Source of the DNA: Catellatospora tritici
GTDB taxonomy: Bacteria; Actinomycetota; Actinomycetes; Mycobacteriales; Micromonosporaceae
Length of the DNA: 64,000 bases
NCBI RefSeq assembly: GCF_019083965.1
Contig: NZ_JAHRCY010000019.1
Span: forward strand, 62,001 to 126,000
Direction of reading: 5' to 3'
Every line of letters starts with the position of its first letter. The stretch's first letter is position 1. A program made the position numbers and the translations under genes. The notes beneath the pieces are model-generated. The model had not been told where the DNA came from and ran no database searches. It saw only the letters and a program-made list of their open reading frames with translations. Shown in pieces: positions 45,701-55,600 of this stretch.

Positions 45701-48700
45701 CGCCGTTGTCGTAGGCCACCGACACGGCCGCCGCGCCGGTGAGCAGCCCGAAGAACGTGTCGGCGGTCGGGGCGCCGTACACCAGGGCGAACTTGGACTT
45801 GGCGACCTCGCCGGTCGGGTCCTCGCCGACGGCGTTGTCCCGCTCGATCTGGCCCAGGTCGGCGCGCAGCTGGCGGGCGAAGGCGAGCACGTCGGCCGGG
45901 GTGGGCGAAGACTTGCCGGTCGGGTCCTCGTGCCGCAGGAAGTACGCCAGCCGGGGCAGCTTCACGCCTGCCTCGGCGACCAGCCGGGCCAGGGCGACGA
46001 ACCTCGGCAGCGGCGGGTCGACGGCGGTCAGCGGCCCGAACGGGTCGATGCCGGACAGGTCCCGCAGCGTGACCAGCTCGGCGATGCTCAGCTTGAGCTT
46101 GCGGGCCAGATAGGCGTACCGGTAAACCGCCGACACCGTGTCCAGCGTCAGCGGGGTGGCGGCGGTGTAGCCGAGCGCGGCCGCGATCGCGGCGTACTCC
46201 CCCGGTGTCACGCCGACGGCGGCGGTGACGCCGACGGTGTGGTCGGCCAGCTTCGCGGTCGCGTCGGTGAGCACCGCGCCGGTCGGGCCGGGCTTGAACG
46301 CCGGGTCGAGGTTGAGCACGCCGGGGCTGAGGAACAGCTGGCGGTACAGCGAGTCGGCGCCCCGGGTGCCGATCGGCGCGACGCAGGCCAGCAGCTTGGT
46401 CAGCTCCTTCTTCGGCGCGGCGGGCAGCTCGACTGACAGCGCGACCACGTGCGCGAGGCGTTCGGTCAGCGTGGTCCAGCCCTGGTCCAGCTTGGTCAGC
46501 GCGGCGGCCGGAGCGTCGGCGGGCTGGGGCAGCTGCGCGGCCGGGTACAGCGCCGCGTACGCCTTGTCGGTCTGGGCGATGGTCCAGCCCAGGGCCCGCT
46601 GCAGCCGCACGAACCGGTGCAGCCGGTGCAGGTCCAGCTCGGTCATCCGGTTGGCGGTCATGTCGGCCGGGGCGTGGCGCACCTCGAGCTGGTCGAAGGC
46701 GCACAGGTCGGTGCCGCCGTCGGGGTCGACCAGCACCAGCAGCGACATGATCTCGGCGTAGTGCGCCTGCACCCAGCCGGGCACATCGCCGCCGTAGCTC
46801 GCGGTGTCCAGGTCGTCGGGCAGCAGCGCGGTGAACGCCGCCGGGGTCAGCGTGCCGCCGTGCAGCGCCTCGATCGCCCCGAAGCCGACGTGCAGTGCCT
46901 CGACGTAGGGCAGCAGCCGGGCGGCCGGGTTGACCGCGTCGGTGCGCAGCAGGTCGATGAGCTCCTGGTAGGTCAGGCCGAGCCGCCGGGACAGGGCCTT
47001 GGCGTTGCTCAGCTCGGCGATCAGCGCGGCGCCGGTGGCGGTCGAGCCGTACAGGTCGGACAGGCTCAGCGACCCGTCGGTGAGCACCTGGTACGCCTTG
47101 CGGGTCAGCCCCAGCCGCTCGATGAGGATGTCGCGCCACGCGTAGGCGCTCGCCGGGCTGCCGCCGGGCGAGGTCAGCGCCTCCGACCGCCGCAACGACG
47201 CCATCGCCTGGTGCAGCGGCGTCTCGAACGCGGTCAGGTGCCGCCGCAGCGCCGCCAGCGGTCGGTGGAACGGCAGCGCCACCGGGAACACCGCGTCCTT
47301 GAGCGGGGCGTACGCGGCCTCGTTCAGGTGCTGCGGCGCGGCCAGCAGCTGCGGGGTGGTGGTGTCGGCGTCGATGTTGAACCCGGTGAACCCGGTCAGC
47401 GACCCGGCCACCGTGTAGTGCTCCAGCACCTCGTTCACCAGATCGATGTACGGCAGCGCGGTGTTGGTGTTCTCACAGGTCAGATCGATCTCGGCGAGAT
47501 CGGGGCGGCGCGAGAGCAGCACGTCGAGCGGGTTGTCCTTGGTGTAGTTCTTCGGCAGCTCGACCCCGGCCGCGTTGTAGCGACGCAGGTCCAGGAACTG
47601 CAGCAGGTCCACCAGGTACGCCGCCGGGCTGAGCACCGAGCGGCAGTGGTCGCAGGAGCAGAAGTCCATCTCCCCGAACAGCTGCTCCAGCGTGGGGTGC
47701 ACGATCAGGTCGCCGGCGTTCGGGTCGGCCGGGGCGGCGGCCACGGCCGCGAACGCGGTGACGGCGGTCTCCGGCTCGGCCGAGGTCGGCAGCACGGTCA
47801 GCGCGGCGCTGCTCTGCCAGGACAGGTACTGCGTGGTCACGTTCAGCACCGCGTGGCGGACCTGCTGCGCCTTGGCGTAGACCAGCTTCGCGGCCTCGGT
47901 GCCGCCGACGCCGTCGGCGAACGCGCCGACGAACTCGTCCTCGTCGTACTGGGTGACCGTGTAGGCGGCGTCGATGTCGTTGCGCAGCAGGTGCGCCATG
48001 GCCGCGTCCGACGGGCTGATCTGGTAGACGCGCTGCAGGGTGCGCAGCCCGTGCAGCACCGGCTCCTCGACCCGGATGCCGGTGCGGGACAGCCAGCCGT
48101 CGACCGGGTGCACGCCGATCTCGAAGTCGCCCGCGTTGGCGGCCAGGAACTCCTGCACGCCCCCGCGCGCCTCGGCCGAGACCGGGATCTCCTCGCGCCG
48201 GACCAGGTCGGCCACGACCGCGGTGGGGTGGCTCAGCCGCACCTGGTCGGCGAGCAGGTCCAGGTAGTTGGCGCGCTTGGTGGCGGCGTCGTCGCCCGGG
48301 ATCCCCTCGGGCACGACCAGTTCCCGCCCGGCAACCTTGTCCCACCCCTCACGCCGGTAGAGCCCCGCCCGGACCAGGTCGGTCGTGGACGACGGGTCGA
48401 CGGACTCGCGGACCCGGGCGACCAGGGCGGCGTTGTTGACGGTCAGGTCGGCGAGCTGGCTGTCCACCCGCAGCCGGGCGGCGGTGTCCTCGCCGAACAC
48501 CTCGGCCGCCTGCTTCCAGAACGCCTTCGGCGACGACTGGTGCTCCTGCAGCAGCCGGGCGTAGCGGACCTGCGCCTCACCCTCCAGCCCGGACACCCGC
48601 AGCAGTTCGGCCAGCGTGGACGGGCCGGGGTAGGAGTCGTCGTCCAGCAGCTCCTGAGCGCCCAGTTCCCGGACCCGGCCCACCGCGTCGGGGATCATCC

Positions 48701-49571
48701 GGGCCAGTTCCGGCTCGATCACTCCGGTCTTGGCGGCCTGCTCCCATACCCCGGTCAGCTGCCGCTCGGACAGCCGCCCGACGGCCGAGCCGCTGGTGGG
48801 CACCCCGGCCCGGAACAGCGCGTAGTACAGCGGGGCGGGCACCTCGGTGCCGCGGCTGAGCCGCTGCGCGGTCGAGGCCATCGCGACCAGGCGCGCGTCC
48901 CACCCGGTCTTGTTCGCCAGGTACGTCAGGTCGGTGCGCTCGTCGTCCTCGCGCAGCTCGGACAGGTCCAGGCCGTCCAGGTGCGTCCGCAGCGCGCCGG
49001 TCAGGCGGCCGTGCTCGTCGGCGCGGCCCAGGGTCGCGACCGCGACGGTGACGTCGACGCGCAGCTCCGCGGCGATGTTGTAGCGCACCTCCGAGGCGGC
49101 CAGCACCGTCTCGCCCTTGGCGGGCAGCACCCGGACCAGCACGTCCGGGGCGTCACCGGCGCGCAGCGCCTGCTCGAATACGGCGGCGTAGTCGCCCCGG
49201 CGGTCGGTGACCGTCTCGGCCAGGACGGTGTCACGGCCGACGGCGACGCCGTACACCAGCACGCGTACGCCGGGCAGCGCCCGCTGCTCGTCGGTGGTGA
49301 CCGTGCCGTACACCCGGTACGAGCCGGACTCGCCGCCGCCGACCGGCTGCGCGGGCACCTTCGGCGGCGACTGCCCGTCCTCGCGCGCGGGCGGCACCCG
49401 CACCTCGGCCGCCGGTGGCACCCTCGTGGTCGGCACCGCCCCGGGCTGCAGGGGCAGCATCAGGGTCGGCTCCTCACCGAGGACGACGGTGGGTTCGTGG
49501 TCGGGACCGAGCCGTCTGGCCCGCGCCTGCGCCGCCTGGTCGTCGGGAACCATGCCCGGCTGGTGGTCCAT
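42765..49571 (-). CDS. Tc toxin TcA1: shell/receptor-binding half of split TcA
   Basis: 2268-aa N-terminal part of the Tc A subunit. A beta-sandwich of transthyretin or carboxypeptidase-regulatory type lies at about 85-185 (YRVYGTVTTDEQRALPGVRV). The VRP1-like helical shell follows, with a Cys cluster CSCDHC at about 637-643 before VLSPAAYLVDLLQFLD, the classic TcA signature. A PA14-like sandwich lies at about 1445-1530. The neuraminidase-like/ABC-toxin region near the end has YFYRRQANLSWSAWERI and WQGRLLLFWTSV. The start at 49571 (MDHQPGM) has AGGAGC six bases upstream. A further ATG at 49589 lacks a site. It is the middle gene of the operon. There is no signal peptide. Confidence 0.93.
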   Translation of the reverse strand: MDHQPGMVPDDQAAQARARRLGPDHEPTVVLGEEPTLMLPLQPGAVPTTRVPPAAEVRVPPAREDGQSPPKVPAQPVGGGESGSYRVYGTVTTDEQRALPGVRVLVYGVAVGRDTVLAETVTDRRGDYAAVFEQALRAGDAPDVLVRVLPAKGETVLAASEVRYNIAAELRVDVTVAVATLGRADEHGRLTGALRTHLDGLDLSELREDDERTDLTYLANKTGWDARLVAMASTAQRLSRGTEVPAPLYYALFRAGVPTSGSAVGRLSERQLTGVWEQAAKTGVIEPELARMIPDAVGRVRELGAQELLDDDSYPGPSTLAELLRVSGLEGEAQVRYARLLQEHQSSPKAFWKQAAEVFGEDTAARLRVDSQLADLTVNNAALVARVRESVDPSSTTDLVRAGLYRREGWDKVAGRELVVPEGIPGDDAATKRANYLDLLADQVRLSHPTAVVADLVRREEIPVSAEARGGVQEFLAANAGDFEIGVHPVDGWLSRTGIRVEEPVLHGLRTLQRVYQISPSDAAMAHLLRNDIDAAYTVTQYDEDEFVGAFADGVGGTEAAKLVYAKAQQVRHAVLNVTTQYLSWQSSAALTVLPTSAEPETAVTAFAAVAAAPADPNAGDLIVHPTLEQLFGEMDFCSCDHCRSVLSPAAYLVDLLQFLDLRRYNAAGVELPKNYTKDNPLDVLLSRRPDLAEIDLTCENTNTALPYIDLVNEVLEHYTVAGSLTGFTGFNIDADTTTPQLLAAPQHLNEAAYAPLKDAVFPVALPFHRPLAALRRHLTAFETPLHQAMASLRRSEALTSPGGSPASAYAWRDILIERLGLTRKAYQVLTDGSLSLSDLYGSTATGAALIAELSNAKALSRRLGLTYQELIDLLRTDAVNPAARLLPYVEALHVGFGAIEALHGGTLTPAAFTALLPDDLDTASYGGDVPGWVQAHYAEIMSLLVLVDPDGGTDLCAFDQLEVRHAPADMTANRMTELDLHRLHRFVRLQRALGWTIAQTDKAYAALYPAAQLPQPADAPAAALTKLDQGWTTLTERLAHVVALSVELPAAPKKELTKLLACVAPIGTRGADSLYRQLFLSPGVLNLDPAFKPGPTGAVLTDATAKLADHTVGVTAAVGVTPGEYAAIAAALGYTAATPLTLDTVSAVYRYAYLARKLKLSIAELVTLRDLSGIDPFGPLTAVDPPLPRFVALARLVAEAGVKLPRLAYFLRHEDPTGKSSPTPADVLAFARQLRADLGQIERDNAVGEDPTGEVAKSKFALVYGAPTADTFFGLLTGAAAVSVAYDNGGDLPAATAALASALSYDDFAKTLTYRGLMTDAAHTALQAAPGMPAGFDPAVTALRDATRAGYATFFARYPDLRPLYDTFADATTPLPDRFAALTASFLPTLRRELKLRLVRQTIATLAETTPAAARALLEDQVLLHGATGTGPAVDDLLGVEQPGVAAALPPGTHRWHLDPPASGFYHLLVQTTGTVTLTVAGAPVAVTQTAGVWRNTQPIELTAGLLTEVALTVASADPTVRATVRWESPGLARDVVPGAALFPAAQLDRFSRTYLRLLKVFGLAELLQLSTAELRYFALAGGASWLPDVPVVAQPGPAGLTAAQALFTAVRRVLVFGRLRTELKVRDDSLVAVLADPGVPAADGTLLRTRVTHWDETALAAVLTHLGLTTASLSDVTAFARVREVFATAAALRLPPQPLLAAITNEPTGQNVRDLQGALRAQYDDAAWFEVLRPVNDDLRDQQRDALVAVILDRMRKSSLTDHIDTPDRLFEFFLLDVEMEPCMQTSRIRLALSAVQLFVQRCLLNLEDRVAASSIKAKRWDWMKRYRVWEANRKVYLWPENWLDPVLRDDKSPFFKELESELLQSDLTEETAAESLHHYLEKLGEVARLEIVGMYVEEHESGTRADDVVHVIGRTAGARRKYFYRRQANLSWSAWERINLDIEDAPVLPVIWQGRLLLFWTSVAQQQATQPKLASGDGTTTLANLPISSLATAPATTPVGAQLYWSEYWGGKWQAPRTSNPEEPLSLGTHTVGTFDRAKLSLSSWEKGSALLVRVHYAGGSGGYFKLYQPRSMPVRSTEDPQPLTTAELLSAFMLRHRDVTVVSGKLKASYWDPTSALKGKDLDAHTVLDRAPLAGVVQPMQYGMAEPFQAPFFVQDRQHAFYVTPAESWVPIEQKPPHVRFGRPDRLYEIPNLKLKPDPRYEVIPEFTLPRPPEPLEGPLKLRTDVLQEHTIRTGLLDKSTVMFNGRAVGAANSIGAQQAPGLR

Positions 49572-49603
49572 TGAAGCTCCTGTGGTCATAGACGGTTGCT
49601 CGG

Positions 49604-52600
49604 TCAGAACGTGCCGATGGTGACCATCGGGGTCGGGGTGACCCTGCGGTCGTCGTCGTCCGGGGTGACGACCCCGGCCGCGCCGCCGAGACCGCCCATG
49701 GGCGGGGCGATCGGCGTGGGCCAGATCCGGAAGATGTAGTCGCCGGTCGGCCCGGGTCCGAAGAACGGGTCGAGCAGGCCCGCCTTGGGGATCGTGCCGG
49801 GGCCGCTACCGATGAACGCCTCGGTGGCGCCGTGGCCGATGCCGGTGACACCCTCGGGCACCCGGCCGGGGTTGATGTCGCGGAAGAAGTCGAACCCGGG
49901 GCCGCCGTGCTTGGTCAACTGGTCCAGCTCGGTGGTGACGTAGAGGTCGACGTCGCTGGTGCCGGGGCCGGAACCCTCCGGCCACGCCCCGGTCGCCTGG
50001 GCCTCGGCGCGGCTGCCGACCACGTCCAGCGCCTCGGGCCGCTGGCCGAAATGCTGCCGGAACTGCTCGGCCACCTCGGCGCCCTGGCCCAGGTTCACGC
50101 CCGGCACCTGCGGTCGGGGCAGGACGAACCGCCCCAGCGCGGTGCCCTCGATCCGGCGGGCCAGGGCGCTGCCCGCGCGCTCCCCCGCCTCGTGCAGGTT
50201 GCGCAGGCCCCCGCCGATGCCCTCGGCCCCGGCCGCCACGGCCTGCCCGACCCGGGAGGCGGCCACCCGGCCCGCCGCGCCGCGCACCGCCTGACCCGCG
50301 CCCGAGGACGCGATCCGGGTGGCGAGGCTGCGCGCGGCCGTGCCCGCCGCGGAGCTGGCTATCGCCTGGCCGACCGCACGCCCGGCCGCCGACCGGGCCA
50401 CGGCGGAGGCGGCCGCGCCCGCACCGGCGAAGACGCCGCCGACAACCGCGCCGACCAGCGCGGCGCGGCCGACGTTCGCCGCGGTGATGGGCCTGTCGTC
50501 CACGGCCGCCTCGACGACCTCGCCGATCGCGCCACCGGCCGCGCCGCCGACGATGCCGCCGATGATGCCCGCCGCGACCGTGCCCACCACCGGACCGGCC
50601 AGACCGGCCGTGCCGACGGTGATCACTGTGCCGACCACCACGGCCGCGGCGATGCCCGCCCACTGGCCCCAGCTCAGGTGGCCGGTCGGGTCGGAGTTGA
50701 CGATCGGGTTGCCGCGGGCGTAGGCGTACACGTTGACGCCGTCGGCGAGCCCGGCCGGGTCCGCGCTGAGCCAGCGCCCCAGCCAGGGCGCGTAGTAGCG
50801 GGCGCCGTGGTAGGCGAACCCGGTCTCCTCGTCGCGCTCCTTGCCGGTGTACCGGTACCGCTTCGGCGCCTCCAGCCCGCTGCGCACCCCCTGGTACGAC
50901 GTGGAGCCGTACGGATGGAACTCCTCGTAGGAGATGACCCGGGCGCGGTCGTCGAGTTCGACGCAGCCGCTGCCGAGGTGGTTGTCGAACTGGTAGCGGA
51001 TCAGCCGCTCAGGCTCGCCGCCGCCCGCGCCCGCGGTGCGGGTCTCGACCATCGCCACCCGGCGCCGGTCGTCCATGACCTGCAACGTCTGCCGCTCCAG
51101 CGCGACGGCACCGGACGCGGCGGCGTACTCGCGATACACGTCGAGCACGCCCGCGTAGACGCGCTCGGACGCCTTGCTGCCGTCGGGGCGCTCGACCACC
51201 TTGCGCACGCGCTGGCCGTTGCCGTCGTAGCAGTACCAGATGGTGTCGCCGCCGTCGCGGACCACCCGGCGCAGCCGGTCGGCGTGGTCCCAGCCCAGTG
51301 TCGGCAGGCCCAGCAGCGCCAGCAGGTTGCCGTGCGGGTCGTAGCCGTACGTATCGGCGGGTTGGGCGCCGGTGACGGTCCGCGACAGCCGGTTGCCGGT
51401 GGCCGCCGGGTCGAGCAGGCTCGGCGCGGTGTACTCGAAGGTGCGGGTCCAGTCGCCGCCGGTGGCCCGGTGCGTGATCGAGGTCAGGTTCCCGACCTGG
51501 TCGTAGGCGTAGGTCTCGGTGTAGGGCCGCATCGCCTGGCCGTCGTGCGGATGGGCCAGCCCGGTGCGGGGCGCGTCGGTGCGGCTGCTCCACGGGGCGT
51601 CGGCCTGGCCGACGTGTTCCCGTCCCGACGCCCGCACCAGCCGGTACGCCGCGTCGAAGACGTAACCGGTGTGCGGGTCGCTGACGGTGCCGCTGTAGAA
51701 GACGCGCTGCTGGGCGTCGTCGCGCACGTCGGTGATGTTGCCGGAAGGGTCGTGCGTGTAGCTGAGGTTCTGCAGCCCGCCGGGCGGGGCCGGCGGTGCG
51801 GTCCAGTCGCCTGGGTAGGCGCCCGCGGGCCGGGTGGTGACCAGTTCGGACAGCAGGAACGTGGCGGGGTCGTACCGGTAGTCGGTGCGGGCGCCGTTGC
51901 CGTAGGCGATGCGGGTGCGGTGGCCCTTGGCGTCGTACTCGATGTCGGTGACGAACGGGGTCCACACCGGCCCGTCGCCACCGGTCTCGCCGCGCAGCCG
52001 GACGTCGACGCGGTCGAGCAGGTTCGCCGCGTTGTAGCGCAGCCGCACCACGTCGGCGGTGGCAGGCACGTCCACGGCGGTGGCGGCGGTGAACGAGGTG
52101 ATGACGGTCGGTCGGTCCAGGGCGTCATACGCGGTGACGGTGGTGAACCGGTCGGCGGTGAGCGCCAGCGCCGCCTCGGCCTGCTCGGCGGTGGACAGGC
52201 CCAGCGCGGCCGCCCAGTCCGGTTCGGCGCGGTGGTCTGCGGCCAGGCGCCGCGTCACCCGCAGCGCGGCACCGCCGAGGTCGTTGCGTTCGGACACCAC
52301 CATCCCGGCCTGGTCCAGGTGCAGGTGATACCGGGTACGCAGGTTGCGCTCGCGGCCCTGCGGGTGGCTCTCGCCGTAGACGGTCAGCTCGGTCAGCGTC
52401 TCCGGCGCGGCACCGGTGCGCACGTACGCCGCGAGCGGGCGGCGCAGCGGGTCGTAGGTCTTGCGGACCGCGTGGTCGCGACCGTCCCAGGCGCGCAGCG
52501 TCTTGCCGTCGCAGGACAGCACGGTCAGCGTCTCCCCCGCCTCCGCGCTGGCCACCCGCAGCACGCTGGCGACCAGGTCGAAGCGGCGGCGCACCACGGT

Positions 52601-55600
52601 CCGGCCGAGGGCGTCGACGACCGCGCGCTGGTTGCCCTCGGCGTCGAACACGGTGCGCACCGGGTACAGCTCCTCGGCGACCGACGCGTCGGGCCGGGTG
52701 TACCGGTTGTGCACCACCGACAGCACGGTGCGGGCCAGCGAGTCCAGGTGCGACACCCCGGGCGTGGCCGCGTGCTGCTCGGTCTGGATCGCGGCGGTCC
52801 TGGCCCGGGTGCCCAGGGCGCCCGTGGCGCGGCGGGCGTGCCAGGTCTGCCAACCCGGCACGGCCGCCAGGTACGGCCCGAGCAGCCCGGCGGTGTCGGG
52901 GTCCGTGCGCGGGTCGAGCAGCACGGTGTCGTTGGCGTCCCAGGCGGCGGTGCGCCACGGGTCGAAGACCACCTTCTCGTACGACGCGTTCGGGTGCAGC
53001 CGGGCCACCACCCGGCCGACCGGGTCGTGGCACAGCACGTGGCTGACCCCGGTCACCGGGGCGAACTCGAACCGGTGATGGGTGCTGAAGAACGGTTCGT
53101 ACTCGCGTACGGCCAGACCCTTCTGGTTGAGCACGGCCCAGCCGGTACCGGTCCACCGCCGGGACGAGTAGACCGCGTCCGGGCCCACCGGCCCCGCCTC
53201 GGCCTGGCTCTTGCCCTGGATCTGGCGGCCGAGCCCGTCGGTGTAGGCCAGGCTCTGCCGCACCGGGCTCTGCTGCCCGGCGGGCAGGTCGGCGGTGTGC
53301 ACCTCCCGGGCGATGGTGCAGGCCACGGCCGGCTGCGGCTGCGGATCGGCGGTGGTGCGCGCGTAGGCGTCAAGGTCGTACAGGTAGCGGGTGGTCGCCT
53401 CGCCGAGCAGCGCGTGCGGGTCGGCGTACGGGTCGGCCAGGTGCGCCAGGATCTGCGTGGTCGGCGGGTCGGCGACCACCCCGGTCAGCGTGTCGCCCTC
53501 GACCAGTTCCGGCTTGCCCATCGTGGCGATGGCGGTGACCAGGCCGAGCGCGTCGAAAAGGACCGCGCCGCGATTGCGGTTGGGGTCCATGGTCAGCGCC
53601 GGTTGCAGGGTGCGGTAGTCCAGGCTCGACGAGTCCAGCGTGGTGTCGTCGGGGGCCCGGGTACCGGCGGTGGTCCGGTTGCCCAGCGCGTCCTCGGTCT
53701 CCTGCACGAGCAGCCCGTAACCGTCGTAGCGGACCCGGTGCGCCTGCCCGAACGCGTCGGTGAACCGGGGCGGCCGGAAGAAGTGGGCCTTGGCGTAGGC
53801 GAGCTCCTGTGCCGGGGTGTCGGTAGCGGCCGGGCTGTAGCCGCTGCGCCCGGACGGGCTCCACCACTGCCCGGCCGGGTCGGTCACGGGGAACCGACCG
53901 TCGGCGATTCGGTCGGCGCCGCGCACGTAACCCGCCTCGGCCGACAGCAGCGCGGCGCGGGCCGCCGGGTCGGTGGGGACCAGGTGTTCCGTGGTGCCGT
54001 CGGGGCGCTCGCGACCGAACACGTCGTCGAGCAGGTCGTCGGTCAACGCCAGCCGGTAGCCCTCGTACGGCAGCGCCAGCGGTCCCGCCTGCCCCAACGG
54101 CAGCACGGCGGTCAGGTCGTCGGCGCGGTACAGGATGCGGCTGTGGTCCAGCAGCCGCCGCCACGGCTGCCCCGGTGTGGCCCCGGTGCCGTCGACGTCG
54201 GGGTAGGGCAGGTCGTGCGCGCCGTCGGCGGCGACGGCCAGCAACGCGGTGAGCTCGGCGAAGCCGAACAGGTTGGTCAGGTGCGGCAGCGCCGCGGCCG
54301 GGGCCGCGCCCACGATCTCGTAACTGCGCAGCTGGTACGGCACGGGCCCGCGCCACGCGGTCGCGGTGTCGGCGGGTGCGGTCAAGTCGTACTCGACGGC
54401 GCTGATGTGCACCCGGGCCTGCTCGTCGCGCAGCGCGGTGCGGGCGTGTTCGGGCAGTTGCGGGCCGGTGCCGACAGCGAGGCTCTCCGGGGCGCGGTAG
54501 CGGCGCGGGTAGGCGACCGCGGCGCTGCGCAGCACGTTGCCGAAGCCGTCCACGGCCAGCGTGAACTCGTGGGCGACACGCGGGTCGGCGCGCAGCACGG
54601 TCTCGGCGCCCTGCGCCACCGGGAACAGCGACCGCTCGTAGTGGAACGTGACCGCTTCGCGCGGGTGGGCGAGCAGCACCGCGTGGCGCAGGCCCGGCAG
54701 CATCGGCTGCAGCAGCTCGACGGTGAAGTCGCGCTCGGCCACCGTGTACGGCCGGTCCTGCGCGGCGGAGCCGTCGAGGGCGTACACCTCCTGCCGCAGC
54801 AGCGAGCCCTTCAGCGCCCGGCACGCCTGCCGGGTCTCCTCGGCGGTCCACGCCCGCGCGGTGCGGCTGCCGTCGGGGTGCAGCACCCCGCCGGACAACA
54901 CGGTGTCGGGCAGCAGCATCGCGGCGAGCCGAGCGTCGGTCTGGCCGGGCGCCGCGAGCTCGCCGGGGTCGCCCTCGCGCCAGTACTCGCGCGCGTACTG
55001 CGCCGAAACCGCCGCGCCCTCGACCCAGCCGCCGGTGTGGTACCAGGTCTTGGTGTAGACGGGCGGCGCGGCGACCACGGGCAGGCCGTCCGGACCCACC
55101 ACGTCGGTGGTGGACTGCTCGGTGTCCCACTGCTCGACCATCCCGAAGCCGCGGAACTCGCGCTCGACCCCGTCGAAGTGGCCGTGGTGGTAGGCGTAGC
55201 GGGTGGTGTAGACCTGCCGCCCGATCAGATCGTGCACCTCGGACCGGTCGACGACCTGCACCGGGAAGGGCAGTCGGGTGACCCACGGCCGTCCGGCGAG
55301 TCGGTCGGCCAGGTAGAAGGTGGTCGAGGCGGTGTAGTGCACCCGGGTGACCGCGCCGGTGCTGTTGGCCATCTCCACCAGCAGGTGCGGTTTCACGCCC
55401 CCGGTCAGGTCGAGGTGGCGCAGCGGCCGTCGGGCGTCGCCGGGCAGTGCCGAGGTCCAGACCAGGCAGGTGGTGCCGGTGCCGAACAGGTCCATCGCGC
55501 CGACGTCCGCGAGGGCGCCGTCGGCGACCGGCAGGGTGGTGAGCGTACGGGCCGGGGCGAAGCCGTTGCCGGACTCGTTGAGGTGCACGCTTACGCCGTC

